Positions 11,597 to 23,870 of a stretch of DNA of 64,000 nt are shown one piece after another. The notes under the pieces are model-generated. The model was not told where the DNA came from. It was given only the letters and a program-made list of their open reading frames with translations, and made no database searches. The DNA lies in assembly GCF_003711515.1 (NCBI RefSeq), contig NW_021167079.1:5302308-5366307 (forward strand), given 5' to 3'. This DNA is from Sodiomyces alkalinus F11. Lineage: Eukaryota > Ascomycota > Sordariomycetes > Glomerellales > Plectosphaerellaceae. Position 1 is the stretch's first letter. Every line of letters begins with the position of its first letter. The translations under genes and the position numbers were made by a program.

Positions 11597-12361
11597 TCAA
11601 ATATTCCCGTTAAGTGTAAGGGACGATCTTGGCGCCCCAAGCATCCACCTCGCGCGCTTCTCGAACGCCTCAACCATGACGCCGGCCACCTTGTCAGATA
11701 CGGCTGCGCTCACGGCCGAATACAGCGGATTGGCGAACTGAAAGCGGATGACGAGGTCGACCTTGGTAGCGGCGGTGCCCTCGTTCCCCGCTGCCGTCAT
11801 GTTGTGTTCGAGTGGCTGCACCGTCCACCGCGTCACGAGGCTCTTGAAGACGGCGCCGCCGGGGTGGTCGCCCGTCCCGTCGATCTCGGCTCCGCTGACG
11901 GCTTCGACGCTCTGACCGGGTACGCAGCGCAGGCGGCTTGTGAAGGTCTCTTCGAAGCCGCCCCAGCCGACGCGGAGGTCAGCTTGCGCCGGACAGGGTC
12001 GGGAGTTTGGATCGTCGGGCGACTGTCCCGGCGGTGGTGTCGTCCAGCGGGTGACGCGTGAGTGGGAGCAGTAGGGGACGAAGGTGGAGTAGGAGTCGAC
12101 GTCGGATATGAGGGTGTAGAGGTCTGCGGTCGGGTAGGAGAGGATGCGGCTGGCGGTCAAGGTCTGAGGAGGGGCGGAGGGGAGGTCGGGAAGGGTGAAG
12201 AACGGGCGGCGGCTATGCGTCGTGCGCGGAGCGGCATGGCGGAGGGTTGTGGTGGCGGTCGTTGCGCCTCGAAATAGAAAGGAGGGTGTCGTGCACGGCG
12301 CCAGGGAGGAGAGGGCGTGCGTTAGGGGAGTGGCGAGGCGGGAAACGGATCGCCGCGACAT
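11597..12361 (-). CDS. COQ10: Coenzyme Q-binding protein COQ10, START-domain, mitochondrial
   Basis: Intronless, 254 residues. The first 50-odd residues are rich in Arg, Ser and Thr with few acids, as for a mitochondrial presequence. The START/polyketide-cyclase fold follows: SRILSYPTADLYTLISDVDSYSTF, VPYC, VGWGGFEETFTSRL and a C-terminal helix ending VMVEAFEKRA. COQ10 binds coenzyme Q and is needed for its efficient use in the respiratory chain. A Pro/Asp-rich insertion at about residue 105-120 (GQSPDDPNSRP) is longer than I expect for the family. The gene diverges from AP-3 delta. Confidence 0.92.
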   Translation of the reverse strand: MSRRSVSRLATPLTHALSSLAPCTTPSFLFRGATTATTTLRHAAPRTTHSRRPFFTLPDLPSAPPQTLTASRILSYPTADLYTLISDVDSYSTFVPYCSHSRVTRWTTPPPGQSPDDPNSRPCPAQADLRVGWGGFEETFTSRLRCVPGQSVEAVSGAEIDGTGDHPGGAVFKSLVTRWTVQPLEHNMTAAGNEGTAATKVDLVIRFQFANPLYSAVSAAVSDKVAGVMVEAFEKRARWMLGAPRSSLTLNGNI

Positions 12362-13169
12362 TTGGGTGTGAGTGGGAGTCGGTCAGGAGACGAAGGTTTC
12401 GATCCAAGTGAGTGAACTGGTCAGGTAGGATGATGGGAGGCCGACAAAAGATTGTTTCGAAGAGTTGAAGATGGTGAAGGGTTTCTCAACGAGTGTAGGC
12501 CATTGTCCGTTTGTCACTGCTGTTAATGCTTTCTGTAGTGATGATATAAGAATCCCCAGGGTCTATTGTTCCACTGAGCGCGCCCCGACCCTCTTGAACG
12601 TCAAACCTGTGGCTGTAGAAGCAAAGGATGGATGGATATCACGTCGAACAAAACGCTTTTTTGGTCGGTCAGTCGCGGCTACAGGTCTCCTCCTCTCCCT
12701 CCTCCACCCCCCCACACACACCAAAGCCAGTTCTTGGAGTTTGTACGGAGTAAGGTTGTTTACGCTGACATAATCAGGCACTGTGACAAAACGCCCCAAA
12801 GTATGGGCATTCGTCATGGTGGGGAAGCTCGTATGTACGTGTACCAATGTCCTGGTGTCGGCCTAGGTACCTACCTAATTTAAGACACTCACTACCTTAC
12901 CGTACCTTGCACACTGCTAGACACGAGATCAACACCGACTGAGTAAAGACGTGACCAAGTCGAAAGCTTTACCTTTGCTTACGCTCGAGAAACGACCCTA
13001 CTACCAAAGTTCTGGCTGCGACTGCCCGCCGAGCTTTTTTCAACATGTCCCTGCTGGCATAGCACCTGACTTCATCACCCCTCACTGACCTAGATTCATT
13101 TTCTCTCTCTCTCTCTCCGAGTCTTCCAATCCCCGACTCTGGCCCCGCGTGGGCTCGACCGCTGGCACC
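12362..13169. promoter_or_regulatory. Divergent upstream region of COQ10 and AP-3 delta
   Basis: Region between two divergent starts. It holds a TACGGAGTA copy at 12744, a GGTACCTACC stretch near 12865, and a (TC)n microsatellite at about 13101-13117 in the presumed leader of the AP-3 delta gene. No coding potential that I can support. Confidence 0.45.
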
Positions 13170-16100
13170 ATGTACGTAGGGGACTGCGCTTCTATACATC
13201 GAAACCAACGCCCGGCGTTGAGGCGACGCCATGAAATAGGACCGGTACTGATGGCTACAATAGGTTCGAGAAATCCCTGTATGACCTCATCCGAGGTCTG
13301 CGAAACCACAAGGGCAACGAGCGCGAGTATATACAGAACAGCCTCAAAGAATGCCGGGCCGAAGTGCGGAGTCAGGATATGGGTAAGGAACAAACATCCT
13401 GCTGCCTTTGTGGAACTATAATTCAATGACCGTGGTTATGTGCGGGTTGCTGATGCCGCAGTCGGGCAGATATCAAGGCGACGGCCCTCTTGAAGCTCGT
13501 TTACCTTGAAATGGTCGGCCATGACATGTCCTGGGCGTCGTTCCACGTACTCGAGGTCATGTCCTCGCAGAAACCTCACCAGAAGCGGGTGGGCTACCTC
13601 GCTGCCGTGCAGAGCTTCCGCCCAGACACCGAGGTACTCATGCTGGCTACGAATCTTTTGAAAAAGGTAGGCAGGGAAACGAATCCAAATCATTCACGGC
13701 TGCAGATGCAGTGAAGGGGGGGCCTGGGACCCAGGAAATTAACCATGTTCTTGTAGGATCTTGCCTCGCCTCACCCGACGACCATCTGCCTTCCCATGGC
13801 CACACTGCCTCACATAATCACGCCGTCTTTAGCTCTGTCCACGCTGTCCGACCTCCTTCCCCGTCTCAGCCATTCTCACCCGAACATTCGCAAGAAGGTC
13901 ATCGTCACCTTGTACCGGCTCGCCCTAGTATACCCCGAGGCCTTGAGGGCCGCTTGGCCTAGAATTAAGGAGCGTCTTATGGACAAGGACGAAGACCCTA
14001 GTGTCACCGCCGCCATCGTGAACGTGGTCTGCGAATTGGGATGGCGGAGGCCCCACGACTTCCTGCCCTTGGCACCTAGGCTCTTCGAGCTGCTGGTGGA
14101 CGGGGGAAACAACTGGATGGCGATCAAACTCATCAAGCTGGTATTCCTTTTCCTTTCCCCCCTATATTCTTTGGCGACAAAGTATGAATGGGCGCTTCTC
14201 CGATGAACAGGGGACTGACCCCGTGCTAGTTTGCTGTCCTCACCCCGCTAGAACCTCGGCTTGTCCGCAAGCTATTACCACCCCTGACCAGTCTCATCAG
14301 GACCACGCCTGCCATGTCGCTGCTCTATGAATGTATCAACGGCATTATTCAGGGCGGAATCCTGGGAAGCGCGGATGACGGGAGCGAAGAGATCGCCACA
14401 CTTTGCGTTAGCAAGTTGAGAGGCATGATCATGATTGATGGGGACCCCAATCGTAAGTCATCTCTGGACCGAATAGAATGTATTGAGGCCGATGTCTGAC
14501 TTTTTTTTCTGTTTCGTATCAGTCAAATACGTTGCACTGTTGGCCTTCAACAAGATCGTCGTCACCCACCCCTTTTTGGTTGCGCAGCAAGAGGACGTCA
14601 TCCTCGAGTGCATCGACAGCCCGGATATTACCATACGGACGAAGGCCCTTGATCTTGTCCGGGGAATGGTCAGCCCCGATAACCTCGTTACAATCGTCAG
14701 CCGCCTCATGAAACAACTAAGGACATCGGCACCGTCGAGGGATGGAAGGCATGTCGGGACGCCTCTTGGAGCTGAATCCGAGTCTGACTCGGATGATGAT
14801 GCCCGAGTTAGGATCAACCCCCGAGCTAAGGAGAAAGACAAAGCCCCGCCATTGCCCGACGACTACCGCATAGAAGTCATAGGTAGGATCTTGGACATGT
14901 GCTCACAGAACAACTATGGCAATCTCGAGGACTTTAATTGGTACATCGACGTCTTGACACAGCTTGTCCGGATGGCCCCAGCGCCTCGTGTTCTGGGGAA
15001 CGAGCTCGAGTCCACCGTGTCATACGGTGTCTCGAGTGCGGGTGACATATCAGAAAAGATTGGTGACGAGCTACGGAATGTTGCCGTCAAGGTCAGGGCC
15101 ATGCGACCTTCAGTAGTCCGAGCTGCTGATTTGATTCTGTCCCAACTGAACGCGGATACTTCGGCTGGCCACTCTATCGGTTCTGCCTCGGTCAAGTCCA
15201 TAGCATGGCTGCTCGGCGAATATCCAAGCCTAATCGGCTTGCCTGACGATACCCTATCGACATTATTACAGACCCTCCCCCGGATCAACGCCCCAGAGGC
15301 CCTGGTCACCTGTCTCCAAGCTGTTGTCAAGATATTTGCCTTCATCGCAGGCAACGATCGGCAGCTTTGGACGCCGGCGTGGAAGTCCAGGATATCTCTA
15401 CTTATGGCCCGCATTATCGATGTGTTAGAGCCACTTGCCCTCCATCCGAACCTAGAGGTCCAGGAAAGGGCAGTCGAATTTGTGGAGCTGTTAAAGTTGA
15501 CGGCCGAAGCCGTCTCCGGGCAACCGGCTTCAACCGACGACGCCGAACAAGATCCGCCACTTCTTCTCATCCAAGCCATCCCGTCACTGTTCCAAGGATG
15601 GGAGCTAAATTCCGTCGCTCCCGCAGCGCAGAGGAATGTCATAATGCCAAATGGGCTAGACCTGGATGAACCCATCCATCCGAACCTGAATGCCCTCTTG
15701 GCTGACACGGACACTCTCCATCTGAACACAGACGAGATGAATGACTTTGAAGTCTTCTACCATCAGCGACCCGCCCCGGCCAGCATATCATCGTCTGAAC
15801 CCGCCATCATGAGGCTTGGGGAACCGTCCGAGGAGCTCGTCAGCTCGTACCAGGAAGCCTCCGAGGACGCATACTTGGATCCCGACATTGTGGCACGGCG
15901 CAAGGCGGAACGTATGGAGCGGAATCGGGACGACCCGTTCTACATTGGAGGCCGCCTCAACAATGCCCCCCGTACTTCAACGCCGATTCACAACATCCTC
16001 CAACAGGAGAACGGGCCCGGCCTCGATATTGATTCGATACCTATCATGCAACTTGACTTGGGGAAGCTGGGCACGTCGGCCCCCTCGCCTGCCTCGCCCG

Positions 16101-16732
16101 TGTCCACGCAGCGGCCTACCCCGCGTCCGCGGCAGAGACTCGTTGTCGCCGCCGACGAGAACCTCGTCGGCAGTGGGGGTTCGACGCCGCGCAACTACGA
16201 GTCAGAGAACAACTCGGACAGCTTTACCAAGTCGCGCTCCAAGAAGCTCAAGCAGGGGCTCTTGCAAGTTGACTCGTCTCACATCGGGTCATTCAGTCTC
16301 GAGGGCGACTCCGCGGCTGGTGGTGCTGTGGCGTCCCACCCGTACGACTACGAGCGGCAGCAGCGCGAGGAGGCCGAAATGGCGCAGGCTATGAAAGAGG
16401 TGGAGAAGCTTCGACTCGAGATGCAGCGGGCCAACGAGCGCGTGCAGGTCGCTCAGGGGGTCGATGCGGAGGGTACTGTGGTCAAGAAGAAGGCCAAGAA
16501 GAAGAAGCAGCAGCCGGGCCCCGCCGTCGGGGGAGAAGAACGGGTTGTGAAGAAGAAGAAAAAGAACAAGGTCGAAGGCGACGCGGCCGACGGCGGCGGC
16601 AATGGCGAGATGGAAGGCCAGTCACCGGGCGAGCCTGTAGCGGTGCCCAAGAAGACGAAGAAGAAGAAGAAGACACCTGTCGAGCCTCCGGTGGAACCTG
16701 GGGCTGAAGATACTGCTACCGCTGAGCAGTGA
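13170..16732 (+). CDS. AP-3 complex subunit delta (adaptin large chain)
   Basis: Six exons: 13170-13171, 13264-13382, 13470-13666, 13757-14140, 14230-14452, 14523-16732, giving 1044 residues. The first exon contributes only AT of the start codon; intron 1 (GTACGT...TAG) lies between T and G, restoring MFEKSLYDLIRGLRNHKG, the family N terminus. Alpha-solenoid adaptin repeats follow (GYLAAVQSF, NPNIRKKV-like segment, WMAIKLIKLFAVLTPLEPRL). The C-terminal third is disordered, then lysine-rich blocks (KKKAKKKK). AP-3 delta is the scaffold subunit of the coat that carries cargo from Golgi/endosome to vacuole. All five introns give in-frame joins. Confidence 0.93.
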
Positions 16733-17345
16733 ATATCTTGCCAAGTCAACTGGTATAGGGCATGTGGGCAGGGCCAGGCTGGGCTGGGCTATATCTGGGG
16801 GGCCATCTACAGAATCATGAAATCTTTTCTTTCCTCGTTTATCCAAGCATCGCGCTTGTGGATATGATGAATAGATTTCCCACGCTCATCTGGGTACGGT
16901 AGCATTTCCTAAGAAACAGACGAACCCCCGGAATGGAATGTACGTGTTAATGGGAAAGGCTAGACTTGCGCGATCTGACGTGAAGAAGAAAAAAACTGTA
17001 AAAATGGAAGAGAAGGGAAAAAGAAACTCGACTCCAGCTATAATCCCACCACTTCCCATTTTAGCCAGCCGTCTCAACCCAAGCAACGGAGTCGAGACGA
17101 AAAATACAGCGGGTCGTTGTCGTTGTCTCCATGTCTATGATGAAGCCTGCGTTACAGCGTCTGTACAGCACAACGGTATGATATATGCATGGTACAGCCT
17201 CCTGCCGTTCGGCCAACATGGCCCGGACCACTATCCTACTACCCTGAGGCGAATTCATCCTCGTCTCGCATGTATATTCGCCCTTGTGACATTATCATGC
17301 ATCTATGCCTTACCGGTGATAGCCCCTTGGGGGCAAACAACCGGC
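16733..17345. other. Convergent intergenic DNA between AP-3 delta and RhoGAP genes
   Basis: 3' flanks of two converging genes; only short, unrecognisable frames. Confidence 0.45.
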
Positions 17346-20248
17346 TCAGTCGACCATGGGCTTGTCCTCCAGCGTTACTCCCCTAGGAGTTTCCGGTTCC
17401 ACAATGGGGTTAGATCCAGAAGAGGCGGTGACTCTCCTCCCGCCGACGAAGCGCGCACCGCTGCGGCCCAGGCTGTTCCGCTTCTCCATGGGCGAGTCAC
17501 TGAGCTCAATCTTGGACAGGATCGTCTCGGCCCCGTTGACGGGCTGCGATGACCTGTCCTGAGCACGGCCGCGCTCCTGCGGCAATGACGAGTCGGTTGC
17601 CAGGTCCGGCACCTCCAGGCTCTGGCGCTTGGCCAGGCCGCTCGTTGCGCCGACAATGCTGCCCAGGCTAGCCTGGTGGCGATCATTGGCAGATGTCGGG
17701 CTCGTCTGGATCGGGAAGCGCGTCTCGGGGCCGCCGACGGACCGGTCTCGGCGGTGACCGGTGCGAGGGCTGGGCGCGGGGCTGGTGGCGCGGCTCCGGC
17801 CTCCTGAGGCCTTCTCCAGCAGCGCCCTGTTGCGTTCCTCCATGTTGGCGCGGCGGTTGCTCTCGTCGGTGCTAATGGCACGAGGACGACCACCCACGAC
17901 GCTGCCGATAGCCCCTGAGTGGACGGTGGACATGCGCTTGAGCTCGGCGAAGATGGGGTCCTTGTATTTGAACAAGTCACGGATGAGGCGGTAGGCGTGC
18001 TTTTCCTCCATCGTGAGCGAGCTTTCAGTTCGCGGGCGCAGGATGCAAGGAGCTAACGATGTGGCCAGTGCCGCGATATACTCCTCGTCGGCTGATGTCA
18101 AGTCAATCAAACGGGTGAAATGGTTCATGCAAGCATCCAAGGTGGCAATGTTGGTGAGGCGCAGTTGGGCAAGTGTCTGCACAAGAACGCTTATCCTCGA
18201 GGTATCGGAACTGTCGACTGATTGAGGTGCTGTGTAGAACTGCCGGATGATCTCGTACAGATGAGTCGAAACGAGGGAATCTTGGAGCCGCCCTTGTCAG
18301 TACGGGCGATGCTGGTATGGGGCAGAAGAGCGGGGAGGGCGAAGGGAGAAAACCCCGGGGGGACAATTAGACTTACCAGGAAGTTCAAGTAGGTAGAGCT
18401 TAAGCAGGCTAGCCACCGTTGGAATATCAAACTGGGTCAAAACCTCGTGAGGCACGGGCTTCCCGTTGTTTACCTTGGCTCGCAGCTTGTGGATTTGCGA
18501 CAAAGGCACGTCGACGAGCCACACTCCTCGCCGGGCTTCATCGCCCTCTAGATCAGGGTAGTGGTGGTCGAGGAAAGTCAAGAGCGTGGTCACAATGATC
18601 GGTACCCGCTTCTTGTCGGCCTTGGCACGGGCTTCGAGGTCGACGCCAAAGGTCTGTTCGTCAACCTTGTTGTAGTAGTTCTCGTACACGACGACCTTCG
18701 GATGGAATCCTCCGGTACGATAGTTCTCGAGCATGTACCGCAGGTCGCTGGCCGGCTGGACGGTCTCTTGGAAGAGCATCATGTTGTCAACCGCAGACTG
18801 CAGGATGGGGATGGCATTGCTGATGGTTCCCGAGAAGTCCAGGATGACCGTCTTAATGGCCTTGAGCCTGTCCAACTCGCACCGCTCTAGGAAGCGGAGA
18901 TGGAGGTAGATGTTTTCCTCCAAATCGCACCGCAACTCGTCAAGCCTGCGCACGGCAGCCTTGTATTTTTCGTCGGCTTCGCGGGCTTCGCGGCGCAGAC
19001 GCTCGGCTGGGGTCTCGTTCGGATGGGCGTTGCCGAGGACGTTCCAGTTGGCGAGGTATTCGCTGACGGTACCCACGACGGGGGAATCGGAGCTACCGTC
19101 GGACACCGGTATGGAGAAGGTCCTCCCCAACTGCTTCTTCTCTTGCACGCCGGCCATCTCAAAAGCCTTGGGACGCCATTGGTAAATCATCTTGGAGCTG
19201 TTGGCAAAGGTGTTGCCAACGTTGCCGATTAACCGCAGGAAACCATGAGAGATGAGGTCCTGGCCAATCCTCTCAGCATAGCTTACGCTAGTGGTGCCCA
19301 TGTTCCGCTGCAGATACTCGACGATATCCGTCCCGGGGGATGTGTTCTGGTAGGTGCCCATGATGGGAACCTTGTGCTCGCCAAGAGGTATGGTGTTCAG
19401 CATGTGGGCCAGGATCTTCTTGACTTGGTCAGGATGGTAGACCTCGTCACCAATTTCGAGTGCCTCCTCCTCTTCGGCTTCGGCTTCGGCTTCGGCTTCC
19501 TTGTTCTCAGACACCTTGATTTCGGGGACCTGATTATTCTTGGGACTGGACTCCAGGTCTCGAAAGGCCAATTTGTTCTCCTCCTCAATATCCTCGACCA
19601 GGCGGCACTTGTTGAAGTAGTTGCTCCGAAGCTTCCTCACCAAGTCGGCTTGCCGGTCGTGGTTCTTGATGCGTGCCTGAAGGTCATCCTGAGAGTCCTG
19701 AATACGGGACTCGTGGGCATCGCACCAGCGGGAGAAGGGGTTAACGACGAGGTCTCGGATATTGTGAGCGATCTTCTTGTGGCTCTTCGCAGCATCCTCC
19801 ATCTCGGTACGGACGCCATCATAGGCCTGAGTTTGAAAAACGGACCAGACGTCAACACAGAGCGAACTGGGGAGTAACTGACGGAAGGACAAGCGGTGCA
19901 CTTCTTATTACCTTGCGAATGGTGGCCCCATCGTCCCTGGAAAAGCCGCCTTGCACCTTATTCACCGCTGGGGCTATCTCTCCTAATCGCTGACCGTACG
20001 CTTCCTCGGCTTCGGCTCGCAGGCGGGCAACAGTCAGAATTTGTCGGTTCTCGAGGACGCCTTGTTGGAGTTTGCCGAATAAGACGCCAAGACCTAGGTC
20101 GTGCAGGCAAAAAGAGAAAAAAAAGCAAACGAGTTAGATCATAAGGTGCCTGGCATCATACCCTTTCGTCGGTCCGAGGTTCTTGATGGGAATGGGGCCT
20201 ACCTGCTGCATAGTCGGGAGACCAGAATGAATCTGCGAAACCAGGCAT
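17346..20248 (-). CDS. F-BAR / DEP / RhoGAP-domain protein, Rgd2 type
   Basis: Four exons: 20248-20203, 20093-19912, 19826-18377, 18280-17346, giving 870 residues. It starts MPGFADSFWSPDYAAGLGVLFGKLQQGV, a typical F-BAR opening (shown here in two parts: MPGFADSFWSPDY and AAGLGVLFGKLQQGV). The F-BAR helices run to about residue 190 with an acidic EAEAEAEAEEEE interruption, resume after the insert, and a DEP domain (DIVEYLQRNM, GFLRLIGN) sits near 240-300. The RhoGAP-like fold is at about 470-620 (VPIIVTTLLTFL, PTVASLLKLYLLELP), and a Ser/Arg-rich disordered tail follows. Members act on Rho-family GTPases at curved plasma membrane. Oddity: where a GIFR-type arginine finger is expected the sequence reads GVWLVDVP. 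Confidence 0.9.
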
Positions 20249-21311
20249 GGTAATGAAATGGGTGGTAGGAATGTTGCAAGAGAACCAAATGACGTCAAAG
20301 GCAACACGATGGCTATACAGGTGCCTGTGAAGACAAGCGAAAACAAAGGAGAAGAAGGAAAGTGCTGACTCGCAGCAAAACGTGATTCGTGTATGGTATC
20401 TGCCGCTGTAATATGCAGATTGTACGAAGTATTTGGACGAAGCAAGGGGAAAAAGAATATCGGTGTTTGGAAAGGTATCGCGTCGGTTTCTGGGTCGTGT
20501 CGAACGCTTAAGCTGATGATGACGGGGGATTCAAAAAGAATAAGGAATTTACTGTTGAAATTGGTGATACAAGGTGATCGTCGAAAGATCGTGTCAATGT
20601 TGGGAATAAAGGGACAATTGCCAGTAAAGATCTGAAAATGTGAGAGTAGTAAGACGTGCTCGTGTTGTTGGTTGCGTCTGGGATGCTGCAATCCTCCGGG
20701 CCAGGGTTGGTGCGTTCACCACTAATACGGAGTACGCTAATTAGGAAGAGCCCAGCTCTCTGGGCGGGCTGACTGACGGACTGGGCTGAAGTCTTGAGGC
20801 CTCACGGGGGGCTATTCCTGGAGCGATTGGGTCAGGGGGTGGTCCTTTGGTTATGGACATTCAAGGGGTCTTCTGCTGCAAGTTCTCAGTGGAAGTCGAC
20901 GCCTGGCTTATATGGGTAAGGACTCCCATTGGTTGGTTGCTCCTATGGTCGCCATGCTCGGTCCGCAGCTCAGCACTAAGACTCCCTGTAGTTATTAATA
21001 GCCCACTGAAATGGGCCCCTGTCAAAACATCAACATCAAAGAGCCACTGTCTCTGAAGTACAAAGTACTTCCGTTTCGCGCACCAGGAGGAGCTCTTGGC
21101 TATCAGCTGCGACCAAGTGACAGAACTGAGGTACAGAGTAAATTCTCAGGTACGTACCCTAGCATTCATGTCGGTGATTATGTAAGTTCCGGGACTCAAG
21201 TTTTTGGCATCGTCGCCCGACTCCGAAGCCCTCGTAGTCGTATCCTTGGTTTCTCATTTTGTCACAACCAGGACATATGAAGAACGTTCTGACGCGACGT
21301 AGGTAGTCAGG
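20249..21311. promoter_or_regulatory. Divergent upstream region of RhoGAP and mitochondrial uS13 genes
   Basis: About 1.06 kb between divergent starts. A TACGGAGTA copy lies at 20726. No supported gene. Confidence 0.4.
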
Positions 21312-21819
21312 ATGGTAAGCTGAAGCATTCGGTCCCATATTTTGTCTGTTCGAAGCCCTAACTTAATGGCGTAGGTTTTCATCTTAGGCGTCAATTTCTC
21401 CGAGCGCAAGCTCGTGAAGGTACGACTCGAACCATCATCCACCGGCGTCTGGAAAGTCATAGACTTGTACGGTTCTCGAAGCCGCTAACCTCCCGTTCTA
21501 TTCACAGAAAGCTCTCGAGTCTTTCTACGCCCTGGGTCCCAGCACCTCGGCCCGCATTCTCGCGAAATACTCCATCCACCCGCTCGCCAAAGTCGGCTCC
21601 CTCCCACCAAAGACCGTCACATCATTAACCGCCGAGCTCTCGGGCATGACCATCGAATCCGACGCAAAGAAGATCATGCGAGAGAACATTAAACGTCTTA
21701 AGGACATGGGCAGCTACAGGGGTAGGCGCCATGCCATGAACCTACCCGTCAGGGGACAGAGGACGAGGACACAGATCGAGACGGCGAAGAAGTTAAACAG
21801 GATCGAGCGGAGGGCATGA
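21312..21819 (+). CDS. Mitochondrial small-subunit ribosomal protein uS13m (SWS2-like)
   Basis: Three exons: 21312-21314, 21375-21419, 21508-21819, giving 119 residues. Exon 1 is the ATG alone, followed directly by donor GTAAGC; splicing to the AG at 21374 yields MVFILGVNFSERKLVK and then KALESFYALGPSTSARIL, the continuous N terminus of the S13 family. The C terminus has the rRNA/tRNA-contact block GSYRGRRHAMNLPVRGQRTRTQ, diagnostic of uS13. Mitochondrial rather than cytosolic identity is inferred from its short bacterial-type layout. In the ribosome it contacts the P-site tRNA and the head of the small subunit. Confidence 0.92.
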
Positions 21820-22232
21820 GGCTGGTTGTACGGATGGTACGGAGTACCGAAGAGGATATTGGGTTTGGGTTGGGCTAAAAGGCTTCGTGCTGTCAGAAGC
21901 ATCCGGCACCGCCTTTGGCGAATTTGGGTCTCGTTGGACCGACTCTCGGAGATGGTGTTCATGTACGACAAACGATTCATCGCATTGCGATTGTACAATA
22001 ACCATTACTAGATTACCAATCCTTCTCGGTCTTGACCGTCTGCACAGCAGGGGGTCTTGTCGTTTTGTACACCAGCAGGCTTCTCTTCTATGTGCGCCCT
22101 GTGGATACTTGGCCTGTCTGTCCTTTGAAATCCAAAATTATCGTCTCCCCTGCGATGATCGAATCGAGGGAATTTTTCTTTTCTTTGGTAGGCCTGTCTC
22201 TTGCAGTAGCCTCAATAATTATGTTATCCAAC
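21820..22232. other. Short convergent spacer after uS13m
   Basis: About 410 bp between converging stop codons, with a TACGGAGTA copy at 21838. It must hold both 3' ends; no gene seen. Confidence 0.45.
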
Positions 22233-23870
22233 TTAGATAAGATTAGGCAGATCATCCTCCATAACCGGCTCACCCTGTGACTGCATCTCCAAGGCGACAG
22301 CGTCCACTCTCTTCCAGACACGGAGCAAGTTCCCCCCTACAATCTTAGCTGCGTCCTCGCCACTCACTCCTTGTCTCAGCAACTCGACAACCAAGTCGGG
22401 AATCTTGGACACGTCTTCTAGCCCAACCGGCGTTGTCGGAATGCCATCAAAGTCGGAGCCAATTCCCACATGATCGAACCCAATCAGGTTCCCGATATGC
22501 AAGATATGTCTGACAACTTGCGCCAGGGTAGCATTCTCGGGGACAAGGTCAGGAAGACCGTTCTCATTGCCCCTGTCGACGCAGGAGATGAAGTCTGGCA
22601 TAAAGTTGACCATGACCAGGGAGTCCCGCGCCTTGACGAGCTCCAGGACATGGTCTTTAACGTTCCGGGGATGGGGGCAAATGCTGAAAGCCGAGCTGTG
22701 AGAGAAGATGACCGGTGCCTTGCTACCGTGCCAGTCCTTGTCTCCCAGCACGTCTACCATCGTATCCTCGCTGGAAGGCAGGTTTCAATTCAGAACTGTT
22801 CCCCTTCAAGTGACATGCCCAATTCCAAAGACTCACCTCACATGAGAAAGGTCCACGAACATGCCAATCCGGTTCATCTCGTTGACCAGATGGCGGCCAA
22901 GGGGGCTCACGCCGCCCCAGTACGGCTCGGCTTTGCGTGTCGGATTCTCGAGAACTGCGGCGTCCGCAAACTTGTTGTGGCAGTTGTGCGTGAGGGTCGC
23001 GTAACGAACTCCCAGCTCATAATACCGGCGTAGGTTGGCAACCGAATTGCCAATCTGGTGTAGACCCTCCACGCCCAAGGGTGAGATAAGCTGCCCCTTT
23101 TTCCAGAAGTCAAATGCGTCGCTGCTGTCGACCATTGGAGAAAATACTTTGGGATAGGCCTCCTTGATCCGTGTCATCACATCGATTTGCTGCAGAGTCA
23201 TCTGCACGCCTAACCATTGTGGATTTGTCAGGGGAGGGTCCAGTCAAAGTTAAAAATCACAAATTCCACCGGAATCGGGTAGATCGGGTCCTACTAACTT
23301 TCGGCGTAGTTCTTATCCGAGAAATCGCTCCCGTTTGAAGGGCAGGGAGTGAAGACACTCCAAAACGCTCCTCCGCTCTGCCCTTCTCGAAGACGGGGCA
23401 GGTCCACGTGGCCATCCATGCCGCCCTCCTCGAATGGCTTTTTGAAATCTTCTCCATAAATGTGGTTGTTGTAAAAAGCGCGGACAAAGATGGGGAGGTC
23501 ATTATGACCGTCTTGAGACCGGGATATAAGAAGCCAATCCAGGGGTCGGGGCAATGAGTGACGCGATCTTACCAATGAAGGGGGTCTTTGATAAGATTTC
23601 GCGTGCACGCTTCTCGACCGGGCCAGGGGCTCGAGATGTCGACAATGGTCTTCGAAGTGAGCAAAGTCCTGTCTGATGCCAAAGGAAGAGAAATATCGTG
23701 AGACAAATCGCGAATCCGGCAAAACACCCGCGCGGCTGTCTATGAGGGCGCGAACGGCAGTCGTCTTTGAGGTGTGTGACCACTTGCCTAGCCAGGTTGG
23801 ATTCGAGATCCGAGCCTGTAGTAACTCGAGAATGTGGTAATTTATCGTCCATCTTGTTTGTGTCGATCAA
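22233..23870 (-). CDS. Membrane dipeptidase (renal dipeptidase family, zinc peptidase)
   Basis: Four exons: 23870-23573, 23511-23299, 23209-22837, 22770-22233, giving 473 residues. A hydrophobic segment at about residues 48-68 ([15 protein letters not shown]) follows a basic stretch, suggesting a type II membrane anchor. The catalytic domain starts at DGHNDLP (metal-binding His and Asp), then [10 protein letters not shown] with the bridging Glu, VDLSHVSEDTM and FSHSSAF with the zinc-binding histidines, and GSDFDG near the end, matching PF01244. The family hydrolyses dipeptides and some beta-lactam-like bonds. The donor of intron 2 is GTTAGT. An alternative start six codons inside (23852) would not change the domain. 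Confidence 0.92.
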
